Shown in pieces: positions 21,986 to 34,608 of a stretch of DNA of 64,000 bases (position 1 is its first letter; every line of letters begins with the position of its first letter). Source of the stretch: an uncultured Candidatus Altimarinota bacterium (GTDB lineage Bacteria; Patescibacteriota; Gracilibacteria; BD1-5; UBA2023). The translations under genes were made by a program, and so were the position numbers. Location of the stretch: NCBI GenBank assembly GCA_936941205.1, contig CAKZJF010000083.1, forward strand, positions 1-64,000, read 5' to 3'. The notes below the pieces were generated by a model that was not told where the DNA came from, ran no database searches, and was given only the letters and a program-made list of their open reading frames with translations.

Positions 21986-24334
21986 CTAATAGACTTTTTC
22001 GATGGTAACTCCAGTATAATAATATGTAATAATCTTCTTATAATCCCATCCATTATTCGCCCAGTGAGTAGATCAAATTCACGAAATACCTACCCCATGT
22101 CATTTTCTTGTAAGTCAAATTCAACCCGGATCATCCACTCACTGAAGATAAGAAATATCCTCACATGTTTTTCCACCATTCGATTCACAATATTCCTTGT
22201 ATGATCTCGTACGTCCATCAGATTGACTAAAATACCAAGCTTTTATAACGGTATTATTATATTTTATAACTTGCCCATTAGTAGATGATATCATATTCAT
22301 TACCTGTGGACTCCGAAGCTCATAACTATAACCAAGATATTTTTGAAAAACATCCGGATCATCAGAGGCATCATATGGCTTATTTGGAAATTTTCGATTA
22401 TTACTATTCGAATAATAATAGGCATACGATCGAGCGGCAGTAAGTATTGTTTTAATTTTTTCTGGATTATCGGTATTAGATACTTCAGCAAGACCACGGA
22501 GATACAGTTCAAGAGGAAGTTCATTTACTACAAGAATTTTTTCATTCTCAATACGAAGTACAATATTTCCACGAAAAATATTATCATTATACATTCTTCT
22601 TGTATCCCAAGCAGGAATACGATCCCAACTTGCAATACGAACAAGTCCATCAGAAAGAGAAGATCGTATTTGTATTTCTTTCGACTCTAAAACAGTTTTT
22701 CCATCGGTCCAACGAAGTAGATCACCCACTCGGGTAATCTCTATATTTTTTGATGATTGAGTAAGAATACGTTTATTTCATATAACGCTGGTGATCTTCT
22801 TCATATTTCCAGAATTCAAACGAATAGTATCAGCTATTGGATATGAGAGTTTTACACGCAATTTTGGTCCAAGTTTTAAATTCTTCGGAACCGATACATT
22901 TGCTACAATTGTATTTCCTCATGCTATCTGAGTAAAAGGAGAAGACTTCAAAACATATTCTACCATATCTTCCGAGGCCTTTGGTTCAATAGGTCATAGA
23001 ATAGGATTATCCCGTGGGGTAATTCCAGCATGAGTAAATCAAAGAGTAGTTCGGAAATCCTCGAGTCGACTATAAAGATTAGCTCATGGGCATGAAGTAG
23101 AACCAACATCACGATGTCAGCTGAGGGCAGAAATATTCACATCATCAAATACACAAGCACTGCTTTTACAAGGCTTATGTCCTGTAACTATCTTATAAAC
23201 ATCTATTCCATATTTTTCCACAAAGAAATTCAAAGTTTTTAATAATCATGACTCCTGATCGCGATTAAGATTTTGCCATTCAAAATTTCCAATCACAGAA
23301 ATTCCAACACTCCCCATATTATTCCAAGCTGCGTGAGCTCATACTACATAATCACCACCTGCCCTTCATTCATACACCTTTCATCTTTGTCCTATGATAT
23401 AATTATAACCTATGTCTCCCCAACCCTTTGATACGGCATGATACTTATATATAGCACGAATAAGCGCCTCATCATCAAGATCAGATTGAAGATTTTCCGC
23501 AGTATGATGAACAATAATTTTATCTATACGCTTTACTTTTTGAATAGGCCAAAGTAATTTATTTCCATTTTCCTGACGAATGAGTGAAACAGCCTTATTA
23601 GTAAAAGGAAAATTGGTTTCCAAATAATCTAAAGCATCATTTTCTTGTTTTATCTCATCCATTTCGGCCTGTGTTTTTTGAACACGCTTCACAGGCGTTG
23701 TTATATTGGAAACTTTTCATGCATAGCGTAATGATTCATTGGCTCACCAATCAGCACGAGAAACAATAGAAATTCCATCAGCTGCGTACACTGAAGTGTC
23801 GAAACGAGAAGATTCATGTGAAAATACAAATTTTCTAGTATATACCTCATCATTATCGGTTATAATATGAATAGACTGGATAGGTATAGGAAATTTAGAA
23901 CGGATGGTATAGGAAATATGTGAGCGTGGTTGTGTAAGAAATGGAAAAGTATAAGTAGCTTTTTCATATCATTTCATATCTTGATCCTCTATATCGATTC
24001 ATTGCTCTATCTTTTTTCCATCTATATTCCATTCAATCTTAAAATCATCCTCTTTTGAAAATACAACATCTCTATCAATGGCAAAATAAAACGTAGTTCG
24101 CGGAGTTGAAAATTGGACTGTTCAGGTTAATATATAGAGTTCTTTTTCTAAAAGAGAAATTGAAGCCAAACGTGAAATATCAGATATCCAAGCACCAGAA
24201 GCAATATTGGATTGTTCAGGTTGAGAATTATATATTTTCTCAATATGAGGATATTGAATGAAGGTTTTTCCAAACAAAAGCACTCACACTATGAGGGAAA
24301 TAAGAAAAAAAGTGAATTTCTTTTGTCTAATCAT
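21986..24334 (-). CDS. Secreted/membrane-anchored PGRP-type amidase fused to a SpoIID-like domain (782 aa)
   Basis: N-terminal TM; KIIVHHTAENLQSD...AISKGWGDIGYNYIIG-type PGRP core with GHRDVGSTSCPGANLY; C-terminal SpoIID: LPLELYLRGLAEVSNTDNPEKIKTILTAARSYAYYY...WHGVGISGIGSTHWANNGWDYKKIITYYYTGV. Confidence 0.88.
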
Positions 24335-24428
24335 ATGAAATTATGTATAATACAGAAAATAGCTTTCATACATCGGAAGTATAATTTCTGTTATCTCAAA
24401 AAATTATACTTCACTTCTCTTTTATCCT

Positions 24429-25262
24429 ATGGCTTTCAACTCTGAAATCAAGACATTCATAAAAAACACACTCTTTCTTACGTTTTTCTTCACATTTGCC
24501 ATTTATCTTGGAAGAACGTATATTTTAGAGATGATACCAACCCCTGGGAATGCTGGAAATGAATACTCTTTTCAAGAAAAAGAATCAATCTATCTCGGAA
24601 CGACCGCAGTAGCAATATCAATGAATATAGGTATGCGAGAAAAATGACGGGAAAATGCCCCAGTAAACTTATATGAGGATAGTATAACAATATCAGAAGC
24701 ACTCTCTGATAGTAAAAAAGGAAATAGGAGTCTTCTTGCAAATAATATAGCATTTGTTCGAGAATATGCGAATGTACTAAGAACAGATATTGTAGGACTT
24801 CTTGATCAATCAAATGATAGAGCTGTTACGATTGATGAAGAAATCGAACTTCTCAAATCTTACTTTGATGATGGTGCCTCTCGACTTGAAATGCTAAATA
24901 TTCAAATACAAGAATTAAAATCTACACTCAGTGAAGCAAAACAACTTACAGTAAAAAATAAATGAGATATTATTACGGCATATAAAGCACTCGATTATGA
25001 TACTATAGAGAATACCATAGATACCTATGTTACCGAACAGCAAAAATGACTCTATAGTTCAACTTATCTTTCATTTTTAACAAGTTTTCAGAAGTCTATT
25101 CTGGCGCTTCAAACAAAAAATGCCAAAATTCTTGATACAATCACTAATAATCGTGAAGCGCTTATTAAAAGAACCATTGTAGTCCTTCCTGATAGCTGAA
25201 CAGAAGTACTGAAAGAACTACAACTCATCCAAACAGAAGAAGAGTATAAGAGTAAAAAATAA
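24429..25262 (+). CDS. Membrane-anchored coiled-coil protein, unknown function
   Basis: MAFNSEIKTFIKNTLFLTFFFTFAIYLGRTYILEM (TM) + helical region; TGA=Gly joins ORF 24429-24647 to its continuation. Confidence 0.65.
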
Positions 25263-25267
25263 TATAT

Positions 25268-25302
25268 AAAAATCCCAGAACTCTTAATTTCTGGGATTTT
25301 TT
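25268..25302 (+). terminator. Rho-independent terminator
   Basis: aaaatcccagaa ctcttaa tttctgggattttttt. Confidence 0.8.
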
Positions 25303-25434
25303 ATACTATAGACAAAAACATGAAATATAATATATTACTTATTCATCCTGTTTTCGTATAAAAAGAAGTGAATATTTGCATTTTGATACAAAATATGGTG
25401 TAATATCTTCAATATGTCATTATTTTGAAATTGT

Positions 25435-27705
25435 ATGAACCGATCTATCCGATATCTCTTGTTTGCAAATATTTTCTTCGTAGTATGGATGTACTTTGGA
25501 GAACATTTTTCTTATGCTGGTGGAGAAACAAGTGCAGTAGCAACATGACTTGCTGATGTCTTTAGTATATTTACAAGCATTCTCAACATACTTGTTACTC
25601 CTCTTATTAGTCTTGCTTGATGGCTTCTTTCTCCCGACTGGACCTATGGAGATATAGGATGACTCCGCCCGATGTTGTATAAGTTTTGGGTGACAGCCGC
25701 AAATTTTACATATTTTCTCTATGCTATTATTCTCATAGGGGCAGCCTTGGCAAATATTTTTTCATTCTGAAAAGATAACCCCTACCTTATCAAGAAGATG
25801 TTACCCAAGATTGCACTTGGAATACTTATAACTCCTTTTACTTGGTTCATCGTCAGTGCAGTACTCAGTTTTGTGAATATCATGACGGTTTCTGTTATCA
25901 ATATCCCATTTGATACAATAGCTGGATGAGCAAATATAACAAGTAACGATTTTTTAAAAAAAATTCCACTTAATAAAGAATATTTGATAGATCTAACTGG
26001 ATGACCAGGTGATGGAAATACACCTACTGAGTGAGCAGATAAAAAACCTGCAGCTGGGAAATTACCAATAATAACCCCACAATGAGCAGAAACTAATGTA
26101 GCCGATCTTATAAAAGAATCCCCATTCTGATTGGTATCAGCCTATGCATATGGCATATTTAAAATTCAAGATTATAAAAATATTGGTACTAGCAATATAA
26201 AAAGTATTACTGATATTTTTAGTCTAGGACTCAAAGGACTTTTTGCACTGATATTTTATATTATGTTTGCAATTGTGCTTATTGCTCTTTGTGTGGTTCT
26301 TTTTGTTCGAGCAATCCGTATGTGGTTCTTTATAGCACTTTCTCCTATTCTCGTCTTTCTTGAGGTCATCGGTCAAAGTAAGAGTGGCGATAGCAAACAT
26401 TTTACAGTAACTGATTTTCTTACTGCTGCATTTATTCCTGTATGGGTATGAGCTATACTATCAGTCGGACTGGTACTTACATCCATGGTTATGGCTGGGG
26501 TAACTCCAACAACAAAACCTACCGAATGTAGCAGTTCAGAATATGTATTAAGTGCGTATTGAAAAGGGTGTTTAGGATATAATAAAAATAATACCGATGG
26601 AAAAGAAGAAAGTATATTTAGTTTTTGATGAGTAAAATTAAAAATCATATGAAACTATAATGGAGTGAAAAAAGATGGAGTTCCCACACAACAAAGTGGT
26701 TCTGTTATTCAAGATATAATATGAGGACTTATTGCACTCTTTGTTCTTTGGGCATGAGTTATGGCAGCATTAAAATCAAGTAATATTACTAAATGAATTG
26801 TTGAACCTTTTGAAAAATTTGGCTCACAAGTGGCTGGATCATGGAAATATGCCCCACTTCCCGTTCCTGGATGAAGTGTACATGGAGCTAAAACTGCTAT
26901 GGATCGAATAGGAGCAGCCCCAGCAAGGGCGGCAGATCAACGATTCGAAAGTTCAGCTGCAAAAGCATTTGCTGATAAATTAGGCTGAGGAAGTAATGTT
27001 GAACAGGCGAAGATATGACAGGGCCTTAAGGAGAATGCATTGCAAGTTACCGCGTCACATACAATGGATTCTGATGCAATTATAAATTCACAAAAATATG
27101 GTAATCAATTGAATGCATCATGATTCCGATCAAATGCTGATGCAATAAAGAAACTTGCTGAGGCAGTTTCAATAAATCCTGAGTGGCAAAAAAATATGCA
27201 AAAAGACGAAAAATATAGGGATCCAAAGGTACTTATGGAGATGACGGAAAAAGTCAGATCCGGAACTGCTTCTGAAGAAGATAAGAAATACTATATAGCA
27301 ACAGCCTCTACAGTAAGAAATGGTGCTGACTATGATAAACACAAAAGAGATAAACTCATAACTCAATACAATAGTGAATTGGCGGCAACCTCATCAACAA
27401 CCACTCCTCCTGCTGCTGGATGAGTAACAGGAAATTCATGAGGTTGAATAAATTGATTAAAGGCTGTAAAAATTGGTGACGGTACAAAAGAAATAAACAT
27501 TACCATAAATAATAAACCAGCAACAGTGGACTTATCTAGAATAGATTCTTTTAATGCTCCTGAAGCATGGACAAATGCTGATTGAAAAACAACAATATCA
27601 AAAATGGATTTAGCATCATTTAATATATATATGACAGATATGGGAGTAAGTGTGGATAATGCAAATAAAATAGCTAAAAAATTATGAATTAGCTCAAAGA
27701 AATAA
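25435..27705 (+). CDS. Polytopic membrane protein resembling TrbL/VirB6-type conjugal transfer proteins, with long Ala/Asn/Lys-rich C-terminal tail
   Basis: 757 codons; multiple TM segments (FTSILNILVTPLISLAGWLL; FLYAIILIGAALANIF; KIALGILITPFTWFIVSAVLSFVNI; GLFALIFYIMFAIVLIALCVVLFVRAIRMWFFIALSPILVFLEVI), then hydrophilic tail. Confidence 0.6.
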
Positions 27706-27722
27706 TAAATTATAGTAGATAA

Positions 27723-27764
27723 TAAATACCTCTTCCATACTTAAAAATTGGAGAGGTATTTTTA
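27723..27764 (+). terminator. Rho-independent terminator
   Basis: aaatacctcttcca tacttaaaaat tggagaggtattttt. Confidence 0.7.
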
Positions 27765-27819
27765 TTTCCGATTTACATGAATTTTCATATAATCAGAAGC
27801 AATAATTCTATCTTCTTAT

Positions 27820-29595
27820 ATGACATATCCTACTTCATGGAACCTTTCTCGGTATCTTTATTCAGGTCTTGATGATCCAAAATTTTTAACAGATATCGAA
27901 CGCATAATTCCTGATACACTCCTATTTCGTGACAAATATCAACATACCCTCGAGGGTTTTACAGAAGCATCACAAATTCTCGAGTTTTATAATGACTATG
28001 AAAAATTTTCATATACTCTTGGGACACCTGGATATTATCTCTTTTATCTCTCATCACTTGATACTCAAAACACCGAAGTGCTCAAGAAAATGGGTGAACT
28101 TCAGTTTATCCATACCAACGCATCCAATGAACTCCTTTTTATAGCACAAGCATGGAAAACTATCGGAGTAAAGAAAATTTTAGAATGGGCAGAAAATCCA
28201 ATTCTCATAGGATATAGAAATGATCTTATGTCTACCGCTGAGAATATACGCTATATATTGGGAGAAAAAGAAGAATATACGCTCAATATGAAAGCACGAC
28301 CTCTTTCCCTTGCAAATGATCTTCATGATGAATTAACTGGGTCATTTGAATTTTTCATGAGCATAGATGGAGAAGAAAAAAAATTGACGGAAGAAGAGGT
28401 ACGATCATATCGACAACATACGAATAGGAGTATACGAGAAGAAGCTTATAAAAGCCTAAGAAAAGTATATAATACAAAACAAAATCAAATTACACTGGGA
28501 AATATTTATACTTCTATAGTAAAGGACTCCTCAAGTGATATGAGACTTCGCGGATATGAAACAGTAATGTCAGCACGCAATATATCTGAAGAAATGGATG
28601 ATACAACCATCACTATGTTGCTCAATGAGGTGGAAAATTCATATCCTATCTATTCACGATTTCTTCGTGCAAAGGCAAAAATGTTAAAAATTTCCGACTT
28701 TAGTGTGTGGGATGTGGGGGCACCAATAGCTTCAAATGATAGAGACTTTAGTTTTGATGAAGCGTTTAATCTTCATCTTTCTGTTATGAAAGATTTTGAT
28801 TCTGATTTTTACGAATATTCTCTTAAAATGATAGAAGAGGAGCGTATCGATGTATTTCCAAAAGCTGGAAAAAGATGAGGAGCATATGCAAGTTATCGAA
28901 AATGAGATGAAAGTTTTGTTCTTCTCAACTTTACAGGGAAACTCAGAGATGTTGCTACTATATCTCATGAGCTCGGTCATGCAATCCATGGACATCTCTC
29001 ACAGATACAAGAATGAGCCGTATATGATAGTCCCCTATCTCTTGCAGAGACTGCATCTATATTCTCAGAGATGCTTTTGTGAGAAAAGCTAAAAACAATG
29101 ATTTCAAAAGAAGAATATGCAGAATACCTGAATGAACGTTTATGAGATATCTTTGCCACCATATACCGACAAGTCCAATATGTAGCCTTTGAGAAAAAAG
29201 TTCATGAAACCATTCATGATGGACAAGAACTCACTTATAAAGAATTAAATCTTTTATGGAGAGCCGAACAAAGCAAGCTCTATGGAAATGAAATACAGTA
29301 TGATATAGATGGAGGTGAGGAATCTGGATGGTCTATGATACCTCATATATTTCATACACCATTTTATTGTTATGCATACGCATTTGGAAATATCCTTACT
29401 TTCGCACTGTACAATAAAGTACAAAATGGTGAACTCTCTATAGAAGACTATAAAGATATACTGCGCTCTGGTGGTTCAAAAAGGCCTCGTGAACTTCTTA
29501 TGAAATATAATATAGATATTACCTCTCCTGATTTCTATAGAGCCTGACTTCATGAGGTAGAAAAACTCGTTATTGAATTTGAAAATCTTTTATAA
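27820..29595 (+). CDS. pepF: Oligoendopeptidase F-like M3 metallopeptidase
   Basis: ...RGGAYASYRKGDESFVLLNFTGKLRDVATISHELGHAIHG (HExxH zinc site: HELGH)...LAETASIFSEMLL...HTPFYCYAYAFGNILTFALY. Confidence 0.92.
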
Positions 29596-29614
29596 AACAT
29601 AACTTTCGCTTCAT

Positions 29615-30973
29615 ATGTTAGATATATCTATTATTGGCAGATCATATGATCTCCGTGGTATTTACCCTACTGAGATTGATGAAGAATTTTATTATTTATT
29701 TGGACGATCATTTGGTACATGGGTACGTGGAAAGAGTATAGCTCTTTGATATGATGCAAGGAATTCTTCGCCCAGTCTTCAACATGCATTTGGACAGTGA
29801 ATTATGGATTCTGGGAAAAAACTCATATCACTTTGACTCTGCTCAAGTGATATGACATCATTTAGTACTGGATATTATAATGATATTGATGCCGCAGTAA
29901 TGATTACAGCAAGTCATAACCCAAAAGACTACAATGGGATGAAAGCGAGCTTAAAATGATGAATACCAGTAAATTTGAAGGAAATTTGACCAATACTTAT
30001 TGATTGGATACATCAATATAACACATCACCCATTCCACCAATTCAATGAGAATATGAAGAAAGACAGATTCTTGATGATTGGGTGAATCATATACTATCA
30101 TTTTCTCATACAAAAAATTTTGGAAAAATATCCTTAATTGCAGATGCATGAAATGGGACCGCATGAGTTTTTATGGATGCACTTACCAAAAAGGCTGGAT
30201 GGAATCTTACTCCTCTTTTTTTCGATCCTGATGGAAACTTTCCAAATCATCATCCTAATCCTGTTCTTGAAGAAAATAGAAAAGACTGTCGTAAGAAGAT
30301 TCAAGAAACAAAATCAGATATATGACTTATATTTGATGGTGATGCAGATAGAGTGGTTATATTAGATGAAAATGGTGATAATATATCACCCTCAATTATA
30401 TGTGCAATAATTGCCCATAAAATATTGGTGGAAAATCCATGAGCTGGAATATGTGGTAATGCTGTAACCTCAAAAATTGTTCAAGACATAACTCTTGAAA
30501 ATGGAGGAAAATATACAAGACAAAAAGTATGACATGTATATATTAAAGAAGAAATGAGCAAGGATTCTTCTATTCTCTTCGCATGAGAGTGATCAGCACA
30601 TTATTTCTTTCAAAAAAACTGGAATGCTGATTCAGGAATTATTGCTGCTATTATATTTCTTGATATTTTGAGTCAATCTTGAAAGAAAACAAGTGAACTC
30701 ATAGAAGTCTATACTCGATATAAAACACTTGAGGAAACAAATTTCAAAGTAGCAAATCCAAAATGACTCATAGAAAAACTTGCAGAAAATTTTTCTGAAC
30801 TAAAACAAGATAGACTTGACGGATTAACTGTATATTACCCATACGGATGGTGGAATGTTCGTCCAAGCTCAAATGAACCACTATTGAGATTAAACCTAGA
30901 AACAGAAACAAAAGAACAATTCGATATACTTTATGAGAAGTTGGTAAATTTCATAGAATCTAATTCATTATAA
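29615..30973 (+). CDS. Phosphomannomutase/phosphoglucomutase
   Basis: GRSYDLRGIYPTEI...YDARNSSP...AVMITASHNPKDYNGMK (active-site TASHNP)...ADAGNGTAGVFMDAL...LIFDGDADRVV...RPSSNEPLLRL. Confidence 0.93.
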
Positions 30974-30979
30974 AATCAT

Positions 30980-31744
30980 ATGAATCGCGTATCAAGAGAA
31001 GAACTTGAAAAGGAAAATAAAAAATTAAAGGAGCAACTATGAGAGGCTATTTTATGGATGAAACGACAAATACAGGAATCTACGCTTCGCATCGGAAAAG
31101 AAAAAATATCGAAATTTATGAAGAAAATTCGTAAGGACTATTTAGATGCTGAACAAGTAGAGATTATAAAGCAGGAAATAGAAAATTACTTTGGGAAAGT
31201 TATCGAAAAATCACCAAAAAATACTACAGAAAGAATCATTGATGCTGAACTTTATTGGTTTCAGTTACAAAAATATCCAAATATGGATGGAACAGCAATA
31301 ATTATGACATATCAAAAGATCCTTGATCTCTGGGTAGATGAATACATTGTAAAGCCATACAGGAAATATGAAAAGATTCTTACAATAGATATTGCAAGAC
31401 CTCAAAATGCAAATGAAACTATACTATACAATGCAATATATAAAAAACATACGATTTCATTTTCAAAACTCTTTCCCCTTATACAAAAGACTACACAGTC
31501 AAAAATAGTAAATCATTTTCATGATTTTCTACAACAGGAGGAAATGAAGTATTGGAAATTATTTCATAATGAAATATTCTTTAAAAAATATACACAAATA
31601 GTGAATAGTGAGGTTTTTTGAAAAAAGAGACATTCCGATAAGATATCTTTCATAGAGGCAAAAGAGACAAGAAAGATCATTATTGGGGATTTTCAAGATC
31701 ATACGGGTATTCTCTATCTACTTCTCGAAAAGAGCTCTAAATAA
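30980..31744 (+). CDS. Hypothetical helical protein
   Basis: MNRVSREELEKENKKLKEQLGEAILWMKRQIQE...; 254 aa with TGA=Gly; no recognised motif. Confidence 0.6.
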
Positions 31745-31767
31745 ACATAATATAACAATAAAAATAT

Positions 31768-32259
31768 ATGATATTCCTTGGAATTGATCCCGGAACAACT
31801 ACTGTATGATTCGCTCTACTTGAAAAAGGTGAAAAAAAATATACAATTCTCGAGTATGGAGTTATCGAGACTACCCCTCGAGAATCTATATGACAAAAAA
31901 TTCTATGAATTGTTCATGATCTTGATATGCTTATTCAAACTTATCAACCACAGGTATGTTGAATAGAAAAGCTATTCTTTATGAAAAATGTAAAAACAGG
32001 GATTGATGTAGCACAAGCACGGTGAGCAGTTCTATATACCCTCCTTTCTCGAGGTATTATCGTAAAGGAATTCACCCCTCTGCAAGTCAAACAATGAATT
32101 ACTGGAAATGGAAATGCAAAGAAACAACAGATTCAAAATGCCGTAAAAATGCTTTTCTGACTCGAAGAAATACCAAAACCAGATGATGCAGCAGACGCTC
32201 TTGCAATTGCATATATTACAGCTATCAGTACACAGCATAAGAAACCTCTATACTTCTAA
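31768..32259 (+). CDS. ruvC: Crossover junction endodeoxyribonuclease RuvC
   Basis: MIFLGIDPGTTTVGFALLEKG...YGVIETTP...IEKLFFMKNVKTGIDVAQARGAVLYTL...FTPLQVKQGITGNGNAKKQQIQNAVKMLF...DDAADALAIAY. Confidence 0.95.
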
Positions 32260-32267
32260 TTTATCAT

Positions 32268-33038
32268 ATGAACTTTATAGATGGACTTGCCCTCTCATTC
32301 TGAGTCACATCATTTGATGTCATTATTGGAATACTATTTCTTGGTATAACAGGAGCATTTTTTCAATTCTGACAGATGCGACAAATATTTGAAGCTGCCT
32401 TTTGAGCTATAACATGAATGGCTATATATCTCGTATTATCAGTCCTCTTATTAGGAAATATTGATTTTAATACGACTTGAGATATTTTACCAATTGGGTT
32501 TGCCCTGTTTATTATAAATATAAGTATATACCTCGTATTTATCTTGGCCATCATTTTTCCCATACATGGATCACTTGTATTAAGTATTCCATCTCAGCCA
32601 ATTATTTATCTTGCACAATTCTTTATAGTATCTATATACTTTTGTTTTACTATTTGAGCTGTACTTATTTATACCATTGAACAAACGTATATCTTTAAGG
32701 CATGGACAATATTTGCATATTTGAAAGATATCCCCTATTACACTGAGGTTATACGTGGATCGAATTATTTCCGATATGTAATGGAACACAAAGATACAAT
32801 TATCCCTTTGTGAGTGCTTTTAATGCTATATAAACTTCTATTATCAAATATCATTAATGCGGTCTTACTCAGTATATGGTACAATTTATCTCATATTGGA
32901 TTTTACAGACAAAATGAAAACCCACATTATCGAGTAGAATTTCATGAGGTTGGCGCATGAGAACATGATGGACATGGTGATGATGGACACGATTGAAATG
33001 AAGATAATGGACATAAAGATAATCACCAACATCATTAG
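32268..33038 (+). CDS. Polytopic membrane protein with His/Asp/Gly-rich C-terminal tail
   Basis: Multiple TM segments; C-terminus ...VEFHEVGAGEHDGHGDDGHDGNEDNGHKDNHQHH*. Confidence 0.65.
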
Positions 33039-33050
33039 AAATAATGTTCT

Positions 33051-33506
33051 ATGTATAATCCGAATCAGGAATACACAATCCATCTCCATCCGTTTAGTAT
33101 TATAATACAGAGTCTGTATTGAAGTATTTTTATAGCTATACCATTAGCAGTTTTTAGCTACTTTAATATTACATATTTCTCAATTCCAGGAATGATCTCT
33201 ATATATCTTATTATTAGTAGTGGAATAATATATCTTACCTATAAAAAAAATAAAAGAAGTATACTAAAAATTACACATGACTGATTGGTATGCACTTTTT
33301 TTTCGATACAATGATTTAAAGAGAGAGAGATACCATTTTCTGAAATAAGAGAAGTAAAATGGAAAAGTTGATATAGTAAGCTTTTTTGAGACTTTTGAAC
33401 GCTCACGATTCTTCATAAAAATAATCTATCAACCTATTCAATAAAATATATTATACGAGTACAAAAAACATATTCAATTATTGCAGAAAGAATAAAGCAT
33501 TTATAA
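33051..33506 (+). CDS. Small two-TM membrane protein with bacterial PH-like cytoplasmic domain
   Basis: MYNPNQEYTIHLHPFSIIIQSLYGSIFIAIPLAVF...YLIISSGIIYLTYKKNKRSILKITHDGLVCTFFSIQGFKEREIPFSEIREVKWKSGYSKLFGDFGTLTIHKNN. Confidence 0.6.
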
Positions 33507-33516
33507 GAATTAAAAT

Positions 33517-34554
33517 ATGAAATTACCTATTTCTATCATAGTACTATGCTTTTTTCTACTTAATACCTGTAGTATCGATGATTCCTATAGAAATCATTAC
33601 AGTGAAAGAATTACATTGATAGAATGAACTCAAGCTGATTTCTCACTTTCAAAGGTAGAAGAACGTACAATTTCTTTATTAGTAACTCCTAATACTGATA
33701 CACTTGATGAGATAATTCAAAGAATAGATGAAGCAAAAAAACGTATATGGATAGAGGTATACTCGATGACTGAAAAAAGAATACGAGAAGCAATAATTCG
33801 TGCAAAAAAACGATGAATTGATACTAAGGTAATTCTTGAGGAAAATGTATTTTGATTTCCAAAAATGAATAGAGAAAGCTTTGGAATCTTGGAAAAAAAT
33901 TGAATTGAGGTAAGCTATGCATCAAATCATCTCTATAATTTTACACACGCAAAATTTTATATAATAGATGATATATATATTATAAGCACTTGAAATATCG
34001 CTCATACCACCTTTACAAAAAATCGAGAATTTTTTGCTAAATGAAATAATCAATCTGATCTTATTCAGCTCGAAAAAATATTTATATATGACTCCAAGAA
34101 AGAAAAACTCTTAACAAGCTCTTGATATAATTTGATTATTTCACCTATTAATTCTAGAACGAATCTTGTAAAAATAATACAGCAAGCTGAAAAAAATATC
34201 GTGATTTATATACAAAGTCTTTCAGATGATATAATGATTGAAAATTTAGAAAAATCTGCCAATAATGGTATTCAAATAAAGATTTGTCTGGCTGAAAAAA
34301 ATGAAAAATCTGATATAAATGAAGTAAAAGAGAAACTATGAAAATATTCAAATGTACATATATCTACGAGTAAGAAACCATATATACATGCAAAAATAGT
34401 ACTTATTGACAATAAATATATCTTTCTTTGAAGTACAAATTTTACAGAAAATGCAATAATTCACAATCGAGAAGTTTGAATAGTGTGGAAAGAACCTGAA
34501 AATGGTAAGAATATTCAAATTATACAAGAAAAATACACGTCAGATTGTGAATAA
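33517..34554 (+). CDS. Phospholipase D-like (two HKD) lipoprotein
   Basis: Signal/lipobox FFLLNTCS; DEAKKRIWIEVYSMTEKRIREAIIRAKKRGIDTKVILE; HAKFYIIDDIYIISTGNIAHTTFTKNREFF and HAKIVLIDNKYIFLGSTNFTENAIIHNREVG. Confidence 0.85.
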
Positions 34555-34608
34555 TTTGCGAGAAATAAAAAATTCCTATATACTTGAATAAAGTAAGTCT
34601 TTTCCTTT

